DNA of 64,000 bases from an uncultured Collinsella sp. (GCA_900757185.1 CAAEMX010000013.1:22133-86132), one strand, 5' to 3'. Shown: positions 8,537 through 17,733, counted from the first letter of the stretch. Notes: a model not told the origin generated them from the letters alone. Translations and numbers: made by a program.

Positions 8537-9736
8537 CTAGAGCTTGTGGTGGCGCTCTTCTTTGCGCTCCTCGGCTGCCTGCTCCTCCTGCTTAAAGGCG
8601 GGGTCGTCGGGGGTGACGAGCTCGTCCTCGTGCGTGCGCTTGTTGTAATGGTGGCGTAGCACGGGTTCAAACAGGTGCAGGTGCTTGGCGAAGGCCGCCG
8701 AGCCAATGGCGAGCACGGTAAAGATGAGCACACGCATGGGCACTTCGACCTGGTTAATCGCGGCGGCGCCGGCCGAAAGCATGATGCACCAGGCATAGAT
8801 GAGCAGCACGGCCTGTTTTTGGTTGTAGCCTTCTTGGATTAGGCGGTGGTGGATGTGGCCCTTGTCGGCCTGCCCAATGCTAATGTGGGCGCGCCTGCGG
8901 CGCACGATGGCGCTAAACGTGTCGATGATGGGCACGCCGGCAACGATGAGCGGGATGATAAGCGAGGTGAGCGCGGCGGTGCGGCTCACGTTGAGCAGCG
9001 AGATGGAGCCCAGTGCAAAGCCCAGAAGCAGCGACCCCGAGTCGCCCAAGAAGATGCTTGCGGGGTTGAAGTTGTAGCGCAAAAAGGCCAGGCAGGCGCC
9101 AAAGAGCGCAATGGAGAGCGCGGCGGCGTCGATGCGGCCCGAGAGAACGGCCATCGAAAACATGGTGAACGAGGCGATGCCGCAGATGCCCGTGGCCAAG
9201 CCGTCGAGGCCGTCGATGAGGTTAATGATGTTGGTGAATGCCACCAGATAGATTACGGTGATGGGGTAGGCGAGCCACCCGAGCATGATTTCGCCGGGGG
9301 CAAACGGGTTGACGATGACGCCGATCCGCAGGCCGCCGATACAGGCGATGAGCGCGGCGAGGACCTGCCCGGCCAGCTTTTGCTTGGGCTTGAGTTGGAA
9401 GACGTCATCGATAGCGCCGGTCGCAAAGATGACGGTAAAGGAGAGCGCCAGCATGGGATAGCTAATGTGAAGGCGCGGGTGCGGCACCAGGACGGGTGGC
9501 CAGCCTAGGTGCCAGGTGCCTAGGATTTGCACAATGCAGGCAACGACCAGGCCCAAAAACACCGCCGTTCCGCCCAAACGCGGGATGGGCTTTGTGTTGA
9601 TGCGGCGCTTAGAAGGATAGTCGACGGCATCGAGCTTAATTGCCAAGCGCTTGACCAGGGGCACCGCGAGGAAGGTCGTGATAAAGGCCGCCGCTGCCAC
9701 GCATAGGTACGGTATGTAGCTCGGGGATGAAGCCAT
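8537..9736 (-). CDS. undecaprenyl-phosphate GlcNAc-1-phosphate transferase (TagO/WecA family)
   Basis: A 399-residue polytopic membrane enzyme of the MraY/WecA/TagO superfamily. It transfers a sugar-1-phosphate from a UDP-sugar to undecaprenyl phosphate, the first lipid step in teichoic acid or surface glycan synthesis. Family motifs are NLIDGLDGLATG (metal-binding Asp residues), LGDSGSLLLGF and the cytoplasmic HIHHRLI loop. About ten membrane helices and a charged C-terminal tail are visible. The ATG at 9736 is taken as start; a TTG six codons upstream is possible, and neither has a clear ribosome site. Sugar specificity is not readable. Confidence 0.9.
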   Translation of the reverse strand: MASSPSYIPYLCVAAAAFITTFLAVPLVKRLAIKLDAVDYPSKRRINTKPIPRLGGTAVFLGLVVACIVQILGTWHLGWPPVLVPHPRLHISYPMLALSFTVIFATGAIDDVFQLKPKQKLAGQVLAALIACIGGLRIGVIVNPFAPGEIMLGWLAYPITVIYLVAFTNIINLIDGLDGLATGICGIASFTMFSMAVLSGRIDAAALSIALFGACLAFLRYNFNPASIFLGDSGSLLLGFALGSISLLNVSRTAALTSLIIPLIVAGVPIIDTFSAIVRRRRAHISIGQADKGHIHHRLIQEGYNQKQAVLLIYAWCIMLSAGAAAINQVEVPMRVLIFTVLAIGSAAFAKHLHLFEPVLRHHYNKRTHEDELVTPDDPAFKQEEQAAEERKEERHHKL

Positions 9737-9940
9737 TAATCTAAAAACCGCCAAGCGTCGAAGGAAAAGGTCAGAAGAACGCCATGCGCAAAGGGCATAG
9801 CCGAACCATAATACTCGACCAAGGGGGGTGCATGTAATTGCACGCAGCGATAATCACGCGCTTACCAGATATTGGGATGTTGTCGATGGCTTGTCGGGAT
9901 GCCGACGGGGATCCATATGAACCGTGATGGTGATTTTCGG

Positions 9941-10116
9941 CAAAAGAAAACCACCCCCCACGTTACGAAAATGAACCCACCTAAAACAGGTGGGTGCCCT
10001 CATCGACTGTTCCAGCGTCCTTAACAACGAAGGATACCTGTACTAGGTACGACTGTGTGGGCTCCCTAAATAAACGCGACGGTTCACCCAGTTGCTCCGC
10101 GGGGGGCGGAATATCT
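9941..10116 (-). ncRNA. ssrS: candidate 6S RNA
   Basis: On the minus strand a 12-bp closing stem joins CCGCCCCCCGCG (10109-10098) to CGTGGGGGGTGG (9962-9951), with only G-U wobbles. Inside, TGAACC pairs with GGTTCA. The 3' side carries GCACCCACCTGTTTTAGG, like the 3' bubble hairpin of 6S RNAs. Total size is about 170 nt, right for 6S, and TTTTCTTTT follows the stem. A TATGAT -10 box (10124-10119) lies about 8 bases before the inferred 5' end. 6S RNA binds the housekeeping RNA polymerase and is used as a template for product RNAs. Identification is by eye. Confidence 0.7.
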
Positions 10117-10262
10117 ACATCATAAAGCGGCACTTTATCGATTCCAGTCTTGACATTACAAAAATCGTGTCGGACGATTACGGCGCCTTGGGGCTCGAGC
10201 CGTCTACGCGGCCTGGCCCTTTACGTTTGAGCTGCTGAATCGTTGTTTTGGAGCATGTTTTT

Positions 10263-11201
10263 ATGCCGACGTCGTTGACCGAACTTTTTTCGCCCGCCTG
10301 CCATTTGTGTCCCCGCCGTTGCGGTGCGGCGCGCGATGAGGGCGTGCGCGGCGTATGCGGTGCTAACGACACGCTCAGGGTGGCCCGCGCGGCGCTTCAT
10401 ATGTGGGAGGAGCCGCCTATCTCGGGCGAGGCCGGTTCGGGCACGATCTTCTTTAGCGGCTGCTCGCTTAAATGTATCTACTGCCAGAACCACGAGATCT
10501 CGACCGGCAATTTTGGCCTTGAGATTTCGCCTGAGCGTCTGGTCGAGATTATGCTGGAACTGCAGGACCAGGGAGCCAACAACATCAACCTGGTGACTGC
10601 GACGCATTATGCTCACCTGCTGCCGGCCGCGATTGCCGCAGCGAGGGAGCGCGGGCTGGACATCCCGATCGTTTACAACACGAGCGGCTATGAGCGGGCG
10701 AGTGCCGTAGCTGCCCTGGGTGACCTGGTCGATGTGTGGCTCACCGACTTTAAATATGCCGATGCCGGGCTTGCGCAGTCGCTTTCTCATATTAAGGATT
10801 ACCCGCGCGTGGCCGTGTCGGGCCTGGCACAGATGGCGTGCGAGATCGAGCGCCGCGGGGGAGAGCTGGTGGACGAGGACGGGCTCATGAAGCGCGGTAT
10901 CATCGTGCGCCACCTGGTGCTGCCGGGGCATGCGGACGATTCGTGCCGCGTGCTGGACCTGGTGTGGCAGACGGTGGGCGACGTGCCGATTTCGGTTATG
11001 AACCAGTACACGCCCAATGCACTCATGCGCGAGCAGGGCGGCGAGTTGGCCCGTGCCGTAACGCGCGAGGAGTACGAGCAGGTGCTCGACCATGCCGACG
11101 ACCTGGGCTTTACGACGATGTTTTGGCAAGAGGGCGGCGCGGTAGACGAGAGCTTTACCCCGGCGTTTGACACCACCGGTGTTCTTACCAGCGCAAAGTA
11201 G
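10263..11201 (+). CDS. radical SAM protein, PflX (pyruvate formate-lyase activase-like)
   Basis: A 312-residue radical SAM enzyme. The 4Fe-4S/SAM motif CSLKCIYC (CX3CX2C) lies near residues 75-82, preceded by a cysteine-rich N-terminus (CHLCPRRCGAARDEGVRGVCG) as in the PflX family of activase homologues. These are related to glycyl-radical enzyme activases, but their target is unknown. The ATG at 10263 has GGAG 9 bases upstream; the TTG at 10248 overlaps that site. No glycyl radical enzyme lies nearby. Confidence 0.88.
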   Translation: MPTSLTELFSPACHLCPRRCGAARDEGVRGVCGANDTLRVARAALHMWEEPPISGEAGSGTIFFSGCSLKCIYCQNHEISTGNFGLEISPERLVEIMLELQDQGANNINLVTATHYAHLLPAAIAAARERGLDIPIVYNTSGYERASAVAALGDLVDVWLTDFKYADAGLAQSLSHIKDYPRVAVSGLAQMACEIERRGGELVDEDGLMKRGIIVRHLVLPGHADDSCRVLDLVWQTVGDVPISVMNQYTPNALMREQGGELARAVTREEYEQVLDHADDLGFTTMFWQEGGAVDESFTPAFDTTGVLTSAK

Positions 11202-11210
11202 CTCTGCTGA

Positions 11211-11375
11211 GTAGTCTTTTTGGGACGGGGCTTTTTTAGCCCCAGCAGAGAGCGCACACGTTTTGGCCGATTAACGGCAGGGGCAGCTAAAAAGCCCCGT
11301 CCCAAAAAGACTACTCTCGGCAGGGGTCGAGCCGGCATCTGAAAGTAGCTAAAATAGCGCCGCCCCAAATAGACT
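11211..11375. repeat. inverted repeat element with a third decayed arm
   Basis: Arms at 11211-11240 and 11286-11314 are near-perfect reverse complements; 21 bases match without interruption and one extra T breaks the rest. A more decayed arm (GCTAAAATAGCGCCGCCCC) follows at about 11347-11375. It is GC-rich, lies between the PflX gene and tRNA-Ala, and could act as a terminator, though it is larger than needed for one. No coding signal is visible. Confidence 0.65.
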
Positions 11376-11428
11376 GGTTATTGGGCGTTGACAGTTGGCG
11401 AGCCGTAGGTAAAATATCGACTTGTCCT

Positions 11429-11501
11429 GGGGACGTAGCTCAGTTGGGAGAGCGCTGCCGTCGCATGGCAGAGGCCGAGGGTTCGACTCCCTTCGTCTCC
11501 A
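11429..11501 (+). tRNA. tRNA-Ala (CGC anticodon)
   Basis: A full cloverleaf: acceptor GGGGACG with CGTCTCC containing the G3-U70 pair that marks alanine tRNAs, D arm GCTC/GAGC, anticodon stem CTGCC/GGCAG with loop GTCGCAT (anticodon CGC), T arm GAGGGTTCGACTCCCTT, and discriminator A. CCA is not encoded. Confidence 0.96.
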
Positions 11502-11517
11502 CCCTTGGATTTGATAA

Positions 11518-11546
11518 GCCGCTGACATTGTGTCGGCGGCTTTTTT
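11518..11546 (+). terminator. terminator after tRNA-Ala
   Basis: Stem GCCGCTGACA / TGTCGGCGGC with a short loop, then TTTTTT, 17 bases after the tRNA end and just before the next ribosome site. Confidence 0.85.
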
Positions 11547-11564
11547 AAAAGAAAGGGCTGTACC

Positions 11565-12017
11565 ATGGCCGAGCTTGAGTCCCAACCATTGTCCGACGAG
11601 GAGCGCGCTGAGTTGGAAGAGCTCCGCGCTGAGAAGGCACGCCGCGAGGCTCGGGAAGAGGCCCGTCGCGAGCGTGAGGAGCTGGCTGCCCTGCGTGCCG
11701 AGCGTGCGAAGGCCGAGGAGGTCGCCGCGAACGCCGCACCCGCACCGGCGCCCGCGCCCAAGCCCGCTGCCGCGAAGCCTGCACCTGCCGCGCCCAAACC
11801 TCAGCCTAAAAAGGCCGCTCGTTCCAAGTCCGTCGAGCCCAAGCCGAGCCGTGACGAGATGACCTTTGCCCAGCGCATGGTTACCTCCAAGGAGCCTACG
11901 GGCGAGAACGAGATCCCTGGCATGGCGCCGGCTCAAAAAATCATCATTGTCCTTGCCCTCATCGCGTTTGTCATCTTTATGGGCTACACGATCCTGACCA
12001 GCATGGGCCTGCTCTAA
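11565..12017 (+). CDS. hypothetical tail-anchored protein with coiled coil and Ala/Pro linker
   Basis: A 150-residue protein of unknown family. Residues about 8-55 are a highly charged Glu/Arg/Ala helix, likely a coiled coil. Residues about 58-90 are an Ala/Pro/Lys linker. One hydrophobic segment near residues 126-147 (KIIIVLALIAFVIFMGYTIL) ends the protein, so the bulk should face the cytoplasm with the C-terminus in the membrane. The ATG has GAAAGGG upstream. It lies between tRNA-Ala and pncB with no obvious operon partner. Confidence 0.8.
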   Translation: MAELESQPLSDEERAELEELRAEKARREAREEARREREELAALRAERAKAEEVAANAAPAPAPAPKPAAAKPAPAAPKPQPKKAARSKSVEPKPSRDEMTFAQRMVTSKEPTGENEIPGMAPAQKIIIVLALIAFVIFMGYTILTSMGLL

Positions 12018-12101
12018 CCGATTTACATCGGGCGTCATGTCCGAACACTCTGCCCTTGTCCAACCCTCAACCTCTGCACAACGCATCCGAAAGGTCGCCC
12101 C

Positions 12102-13607
12102 ATGGCTTTGACCGATATCTCTCATCCCACCGACATCGCAATGCTTACCGATCTGTACGAGCTCACTATGGCCCAGGGCCTGTGGGAGAGCGGCAAGGCC
12201 AATGAGCAGGGTTGTTTTACCGCGTTTTACCGCGACCATCCTTTTGGCAGCGCCTATGCCGTCATGTGCGGCACCGCCGAACTGCCCGAGCTGGTCGAGA
12301 ATCTGCGCTTTACGCCCGAGGACATCGACTACCTCGCCTCGCTCCAGGCCCCGGCCGGCGGCGCGATGTTCAAGCCTGGATTCCTCGACTACCTGCGCGA
12401 TTTTCGTGCGCATGTAAACATCGACGCCGTGCCCGAGGGCGAGCTCGTCTTTCCGCGCGAGCCCATGGTTCGCGTCACCGGCCCCGCGCTGGAGTGCCAG
12501 CTGCTTGAGACGGCGCTGCTCAACATCGTTGGGTTCCAGACGCTTGTCGCCACCAAGACGGCGCGCGTGGTGCTGGCGGCGGACGGCCGTCCCGTTGCCG
12601 AGTTTGGCCTGCGCCGCGCTCAGGGTCCCGATGGCGGCTTGGCCGTCGCGCGCGCGAGCTACGTTGCCGGCTGCTCCTCTACGTCCAATGTGCTCGCCGG
12701 CCGCCGCTACGGTATTCCCGTCTTTGGCACGCATGCGCACAGCTGGGTGATGAGCTTCGATTCCGAGCTCGAGGCCTTCCGCGCCTTTGCCAAGTCGAGC
12801 CCCAAGAACTGTACGCTGCTCATCGACACCTATGACGTGCGCGAGGGCTGTGAACATGCCATTACGGTTGCCAAGGAGATGGAAGCGGTGGGCGAGCGCC
12901 TGTCGGCCATTCGCATCGACTCCGGCGACCTCGCCAAGCTCTCTAAGTATGTGCGCGGCCGTTTTGATGCCGAGGGCCTGCCCTATGTGGGGATCTCGGT
13001 TTCTAACGATTTGGATGAGTACACGATTCAGTCGCTGCTCGACCAGGGCGCGCCCATCGACAGCTTTGGCGTGGGTACCAAGCTTGCGACCTGCTATGAC
13101 CAGCCGGCGCTGGGCGGCGTGTACAAGCTTTCCGCCCGCCGTGCGAGCGAGGCAGATCCATGGACGCCGGTGGTCAAGCTCTCTGAGCAGCCATACAAGC
13201 GCACGATCCCGGGTGTGCAACGCGTGCGCCGTTATTACGACGGCTTTGGCGGCCCGGTCTGCGACATGATCTACGACGAGGACCATCTGGCGGGGGAGGG
13301 CGCCGCGCGCGGCAATACCCTTGTGGCCGTGAACGATGCCGCCCTGGTGACCGACGTGTCCGAACTCGAGTATCGCGAGCTGCTGGTGCCGATCGTGCGC
13401 GATGGCAGTGCGGTGGCTCCGCGTGAGAGCATCCAGGACGCGCGCGAGCGCTGTGCTTGGGCGCTCGACCATCTGGACGCAGCTTTCAAGCGCTTCCTGT
13501 ACCCGCAGACCTATGTGGTGGGTATGGAGCAGGGCCTGGCTCAGGTGCGTGACGAGCTCGTGCGTAAGAACATGGCCGCGGCCTCTGCCTTTCCCTGGGC
13601 TCACTAA
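12102..13607 (+). CDS. pncB: nicotinate phosphoribosyltransferase
   Basis: A 501-residue enzyme that makes nicotinate mononucleotide from nicotinate and PRPP in NAD salvage. Family stretches include the N-terminal LTDLYELTMAQGLWESGKANEQGCFTAFYR, the catalytic histidine region FGTHAHSWVMSF (about residues 207-218), the SGDLAKLS loop and GVGTKLATCYDQPALGGVYKLS. The ATG is preceded by GAAAGG. It stands 79 bp before proB on the same strand and may be co-transcribed with it. Confidence 0.95.
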   Translation: MALTDISHPTDIAMLTDLYELTMAQGLWESGKANEQGCFTAFYRDHPFGSAYAVMCGTAELPELVENLRFTPEDIDYLASLQAPAGGAMFKPGFLDYLRDFRAHVNIDAVPEGELVFPREPMVRVTGPALECQLLETALLNIVGFQTLVATKTARVVLAADGRPVAEFGLRRAQGPDGGLAVARASYVAGCSSTSNVLAGRRYGIPVFGTHAHSWVMSFDSELEAFRAFAKSSPKNCTLLIDTYDVREGCEHAITVAKEMEAVGERLSAIRIDSGDLAKLSKYVRGRFDAEGLPYVGISVSNDLDEYTIQSLLDQGAPIDSFGVGTKLATCYDQPALGGVYKLSARRASEADPWTPVVKLSEQPYKRTIPGVQRVRRYYDGFGGPVCDMIYDEDHLAGEGAARGNTLVAVNDAALVTDVSELEYRELLVPIVRDGSAVAPRESIQDARERCAWALDHLDAAFKRFLYPQTYVVGMEQGLAQVRDELVRKNMAAASAFPWAH

Positions 13608-13686
13608 TTCCTTGGGCGGTAGGGGCGAGTCACGCTTCCCTGGCCGCCGGCTCGGCCGTTCGCTGAACAGTTGATTGGTTTGACGT

Positions 13687-14814
13687 ATGACGACTTCTTA
13701 TAAAACGATGGTGGTAAAGATCGGTTCGTCCACGGTGGTGGGCGCCGACGGCAAGGTCAACCGCGCCTTTATCGGCGGGCTTGCCGACCAGGCCGCAGCG
13801 CTGCGCGAGCTTGGCTGGCGCCTGATCGTGGTGAGCTCGGGCGCCATTGCCTGCGGCTATCCCGTGCTGGGCTTCGACCGTAAGCCGGTCGGCGACCTGC
13901 CGAGCCTGCAGGCCTGCGCCTCGGCCGGTCAGTGCATCATCTCGTCGGCCTACGACGAGGAGTTCCATGCGCGCGACCTGCTCACCTCGCTCGTGCTGCT
14001 CACGCGTCACGACACGGCGCGCCGCACGTCCTACCTGCACGCGCGCGACGCCCTGCTTCGCCTGGTGGAGCTCGGCGTGGTGCCGGTCGTCAACGAGAAC
14101 GATACCGTCACCGTCGATGAGATCAAGTTTGGCGACAACGACACGCTGGCGGCGCTTGTGAGCTGCCTGGTTTCTGCCGATCTGTGCGTGACGCTCTCGG
14201 ACATCGATGGCCTCTACACCGCCAATCCGCATGAGGATCCGACGGCCGAGTTTATCCCGGTCGTGCATAAGATCGATGCCAAGATTATCGCCTCGGCGGG
14301 CGATTCTTCCACATCGGTGGGTACGGGCGGCATGATCACCAAGATTCGCGCGAGCCGCATTCTCATGACGGCGGGCATTCAAAGCGTGATTTGCTCGGGC
14401 GAGGAGCCCGATGCGCTCGTGCGTCTGGCCCGCGGCGAGAGCGTGGGTACGCTGTTCGATCCGCCGGCGGAGCGCCTGGACATTGCGCCGCGCAAGTTGT
14501 GGATTGCACTGGGCGACAAGGCGCACGGCTCGGTGACGGTCGATGACGGCGCCGCGAAGGCGCTGGTCAGCCGCGGATCGTCGCTGCTCGCGGTGGGTAT
14601 TCGCGAGGTCGATGGCCAGTTTGCCGAGGGCGATGTGCTCGACGTGTGCGACCCGAGCGGCATGGTTGTCGCCCGCGGTATCGCTGAGGCCGATTCGGAC
14701 GTGCTGGAGCTTGCCGCCGGCCGCCGCCAGGACCAGATTGCCGGCAACCGTCTACTGGCAGACCTAGCCGAGAAGCCCGCAATCCATAGGGACAACTTGA
14801 TAGTGTTTGCATAA
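13687..14814 (+). CDS. proB: glutamate 5-kinase
   Basis: A 375-residue first enzyme of proline synthesis, phosphorylating glutamate with ATP. The amino-acid kinase domain covers residues about 1-255 (VVKIGSSTVV, VSSGAIACG, NENDTVTVDEIKFGDNDTLAA, GTGGMITKI). A C-terminal PUA domain follows at about 275-370. Length and order match full-size ProB, where feedback by proline is usual. The partner proA lies 1.6 kb downstream on the same strand but is separated by an opposing peptidase gene. A strong terminator follows the stop. Confidence 0.95.
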   Translation: MTTSYKTMVVKIGSSTVVGADGKVNRAFIGGLADQAAALRELGWRLIVVSSGAIACGYPVLGFDRKPVGDLPSLQACASAGQCIISSAYDEEFHARDLLTSLVLLTRHDTARRTSYLHARDALLRLVELGVVPVVNENDTVTVDEIKFGDNDTLAALVSCLVSADLCVTLSDIDGLYTANPHEDPTAEFIPVVHKIDAKIIASAGDSSTSVGTGGMITKIRASRILMTAGIQSVICSGEEPDALVRLARGESVGTLFDPPAERLDIAPRKLWIALGDKAHGSVTVDDGAAKALVSRGSSLLAVGIREVDGQFAEGDVLDVCDPSGMVVARGIAEADSDVLELAAGRRQDQIAGNRLLADLAEKPAIHRDNLIVFA

Positions 14815-14815
14815 A

Positions 14816-14864
14816 GAGAGGCAGCGCTGCGGCTCGTTTTGCCAGCAGTGCTGCCTCTCCTTTT
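14816..14864 (+). terminator. proB terminator
   Basis: Stem GAGAGGCAGC / GCTGCCTCTC extended by CTG/CAG with one mismatch, then TTTT, starting two bases after the proB stop. Confidence 0.85.
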
Positions 14865-14913
14865 CCGGCACCTGGGGACGTTTCTATTGTGCCGGCAGGT
14901 GGGGACACTCCTT
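14864..14913. repeat. GGCACCTGGGGACG-type intergenic repeat
   Basis: Contains GGCACCTGGGGACGTTTC, TGTGCCGGCAGGTGGGG and ACACTCCTTT, the same building blocks as the palindrome at 2064. It fills the convergent gap between proB and the peptidase gene. Confidence 0.6.
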
Positions 14914-14915
14914 TG

Positions 14916-16334
14916 CTAGAAGATTCGGCGCAGGTCTCCGCGGTTGAGGGACTCGTCGAAGAGGTGCTTGAATACCACACTGCCGTGCAGGCCGTCGTGC
15001 TCGAACTCGTTGGTTACCCAGGCGTGCGAGTTGCCCACGCGGCTGAGCGTGTCGAGCTGCAGACTCGAATCGACGTACATGTCATCGAAGTACACCGCGG
15101 CCTGGAGCGGCACCTCGTTGCAGGCCAGGCGCTGCGGGTCATAGATCTTGTCCCAGCTGGTGTCTTCCATCAGCAGGTCCATGGCGGGCTTGAAGGGCTT
15201 GAGCTCGGGCATCTGCTCGAACATCCACGGGAACATGGCCTCGCCGGTAAACATGAGCGGGCGCGCGAGGGTGTCGAACTCGGCGTGGTGTGCCTTCTCT
15301 TCAGCTGCGGCCCAGCCAATGGGCATATTGTCACCGTCGGCGTATATGAACTCCTGCAGCGTCCAGTACAGCGGATTCGTGCGCGTGTTGGTGCGCTCGA
15401 AGGCGCGCATCAAAAAGCTGTCGGATACCGAGGAGCCGCAGCTCAGCGTACCGTCGCCTGTAACAAACGCGTGATCGATAATCCAATGCATGCGCTCAAA
15501 GCTCGGCTTCATGCCAAAGTCGCTGCCCATGAGCTGTAGGCGCTCGACCGTCATTGGCGAGCCGTCGGGCAGTACGGGCTTCTGAGCCTCGAGCGCATCG
15601 GCCAGGGCTGCCACGCGCTCGACATCGGCGGGGTAACGGTCGTAATACTGCTGCGTCTTGGCGGCCATGCGCGGGAAGGTGTGCGCGTAGACCTCGCTGG
15701 CGCTCGCCGGCACGTGCGGAATGCCGCCGCAGGTAAAGCTTGCCGCCACGCCCTCGGGGAAGAGCGACAGATAGCTCAACGTCAAAAAGCCGCCGTAGCT
15801 CTGCCCGAGTGTGACCCAGGGCTTGCCGCCAAAGCCCACCAGGCGCAGGTACTCAAAATCGCGCACGATGGAGCTGGCGAGGTGACGCTTGAGGAAGTCC
15901 GCCTGCGAGCGGGCCGCATCGGAGCCTGCCGCCTCGGCGCGCTCGCCCAGTGCGGCAATCGTGCGCCCGTCTACACAGCTGCTGCGCCCGGTACCGCGCT
16001 GGTCGGGCAGCACGACGCGGAAATGCTTGACGGCCTCTTCGATCCAGCCATCGCTTGTGGGCGACAGCGGACGCGGGCTCTCGCCACCGGGGCCACCCTG
16101 CAAAAAGAGAAGGAGCGGCAGGTCGTCGTTGATGCGGTCGGGTGCGCAAACCACACGGTAGAAGAGCTTGATGCTCTCGGGCGCGCCGGCGATGGGTGTC
16201 GGTATAGCGCCGCGGCGCATGGTGCTGCCGACGGCCAGGAGCATCGGCTCCAGGCCGCGCCAGTCAAGGGGGACATCGATGCTGTGGTCCTCGACATACA
16301 GGCCGGGGACGTGGTACGAAGTGATGAGGGCCAT
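14916..16334 (-). CDS. proline iminopeptidase-type alpha/beta hydrolase
   Basis: A 472-residue S33-type serine peptidase likely to release N-terminal proline from peptides. Motifs are the oxyanion-hole GGPGGESPRP, DQRGTGRSSCVDG and the nucleophile elbow GQSYGGFLTLSYL (Ser). A C-terminal histidine follows in the EFEHDGLHGSV segment. It is longer than the minimal 310-residue PIPs, as in the larger actinobacterial branch. The ATG at 16334 follows GGAAGA. It sits in reverse between proB and proA, so peptide-derived proline and proline synthesis lie side by side. Confidence 0.88.
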   Translation of the reverse strand: MALITSYHVPGLYVEDHSIDVPLDWRGLEPMLLAVGSTMRRGAIPTPIAGAPESIKLFYRVVCAPDRINDDLPLLLFLQGGPGGESPRPLSPTSDGWIEEAVKHFRVVLPDQRGTGRSSCVDGRTIAALGERAEAAGSDAARSQADFLKRHLASSIVRDFEYLRLVGFGGKPWVTLGQSYGGFLTLSYLSLFPEGVAASFTCGGIPHVPASASEVYAHTFPRMAAKTQQYYDRYPADVERVAALADALEAQKPVLPDGSPMTVERLQLMGSDFGMKPSFERMHWIIDHAFVTGDGTLSCGSSVSDSFLMRAFERTNTRTNPLYWTLQEFIYADGDNMPIGWAAAEEKAHHAEFDTLARPLMFTGEAMFPWMFEQMPELKPFKPAMDLLMEDTSWDKIYDPQRLACNEVPLQAAVYFDDMYVDSSLQLDTLSRVGNSHAWVTNEFEHDGLHGSVVFKHLFDESLNRGDLRRIF

Positions 16335-16446
16335 GTGAGTCTTCCGTTCGTTGCGGTGTTTCGGGTTGACCAATTCTACCGCCGCGGGCGAGGCTATGCG
16401 CAAATCGGCTACCATGGTTGCAAACTTCTAGGAGAAAGGGCCGCCC

Positions 16447-17733
16447 ATGTCGGTCGATATAGCCACGTATGTCCACGATCTTGCCGTTGCCGCCAAGGCA
16501 GCGTCGGCCTCGCTTGCCACGGCGAGCGATGGGCGGCGCCAGGAGGCCGTGCGCGCCATGGCCGCAGCACTGCGCAACGGTGTCGACTCCATCGTCGCCG
16601 CCAACGAGCTCGATATGTCCGCTGCGCGCGATGCGGGTACCTCGGCCGGACTGCTCGATCGTCTGCTGCTGACGCCCGAGCGCGTCGAGGGCATGGCCGC
16701 CGGCCTGGAAAAGCTCGCCGAGCTGCCCGATCCCGTGGGCCGCGTGCTCGACCACCGCGTGCTTGCAAGCGGCGTGGACCTGACCCGTGTGAGTGTGCCG
16801 CTGGGCCTGGTCGCCATGGTTTACGAGGCGCGTCCCAACGTGACGGCCGACGCCGCGGGCATCTGCATCCGTACCGGCAACGCCTGCATTCTGCGCGGCG
16901 GCTCGCTGGCCTATCACTCGTGTGCCATGATTTCTGAGCTGCTGGCCGATGCGCTCGAGGCCAAGGGCTTCCCGCGCGAGGCCGTGTCGATGATCGAGTC
17001 CACCGACCGCGAGGCCACTGGCGAGCTCATGAAGCTCCGCGGTGTTGTCGACGTACTCATTCCGCGCGGCGGTGCAGGCCTGATCCAGCGCTGCGTGCGC
17101 GAGTCGCTCGTTCCGGTGATCGAGACGGGCACGGGTAACTGCCACATCTACGTGCATGAATCCGCCGACTTCGATAAAGCGCTCAATATTATCGTCAACG
17201 CTAAGACGCAGCGCGTGGGCGTGTGCAATGCCGCCGAGTCGCTGCTGGTCGACCGTGCCGTGGCCGATGCGTTTTTGCCTGCGGTCGTGGCCGTGCTGCA
17301 TGACCACGGCGTGCTCATTCACGGCGACGAGGCCACGTGCGCCGCATGCGCCGACACCGGGCTTGCCGAGGGCGATGACTACGTTGCCGCGACTGAGGAG
17401 GACTGGGGTCGCGAGTATCTGGCGCTCGAGATGAGCGTGAAGGTCGTGGCGAACGAGGACGAGGCCATCGCGCACATCAACCGCTACGGCACGATGCACT
17501 CCGAGGCCATCGTTGCAGAGGACACGGATGCTTGCGAGCGCTTCCTGGACGAGGTCGATGCCTCGGCCGTGTATGCCAACGCCAGCACGCGCTTTACCGA
17601 CGGCGGCGAGTTTGGCCTGGGCGCCGAGATTGGCATCTCGACCCAAAAGCTCCACGCCCGCGGCCCCTTTGCCGCCGAGGCCCTCACCACCTACAAATAC
17701 AAGCTCCGCGGCACCGGCCAGGTCCGCCCCTAA
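16447..17733 (+). CDS. proA: gamma-glutamyl phosphate reductase
   Basis: A 428-residue NADPH-dependent enzyme producing glutamate-5-semialdehyde, the second step of proline synthesis. Family features include VPLGLVAMVYEARPNVTADA, the nucleotide-binding region RGGSLAYHS, the catalytic cysteine in QRVGVCNAAESLLVD (about residue 260) and the C-terminal FTDGGEFGLGAEIGISTQK-type segment. The ATG follows AGGAGAAAGGG. It starts 112 bp from the divergent peptidase start, so the two share a promoter region. Confidence 0.95.
   Translation: MSVDIATYVHDLAVAAKAASASLATASDGRRQEAVRAMAAALRNGVDSIVAANELDMSAARDAGTSAGLLDRLLLTPERVEGMAAGLEKLAELPDPVGRVLDHRVLASGVDLTRVSVPLGLVAMVYEARPNVTADAAGICIRTGNACILRGGSLAYHSCAMISELLADALEAKGFPREAVSMIESTDREATGELMKLRGVVDVLIPRGGAGLIQRCVRESLVPVIETGTGNCHIYVHESADFDKALNIIVNAKTQRVGVCNAAESLLVDRAVADAFLPAVVAVLHDHGVLIHGDEATCAACADTGLAEGDDYVAATEEDWGREYLALEMSVKVVANEDEAIAHINRYGTMHSEAIVAEDTDACERFLDEVDASAVYANASTRFTDGGEFGLGAEIGISTQKLHARGPFAAEALTTYKYKLRGTGQVRP

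Noticed and set aside
11349..13604. 751-codon minus-strand frame across tRNA-Ala, the tail-anchored protein and pncB
   Set aside because: It would read through a tRNA gene and a terminator; it is a compositional shadow of pncB.
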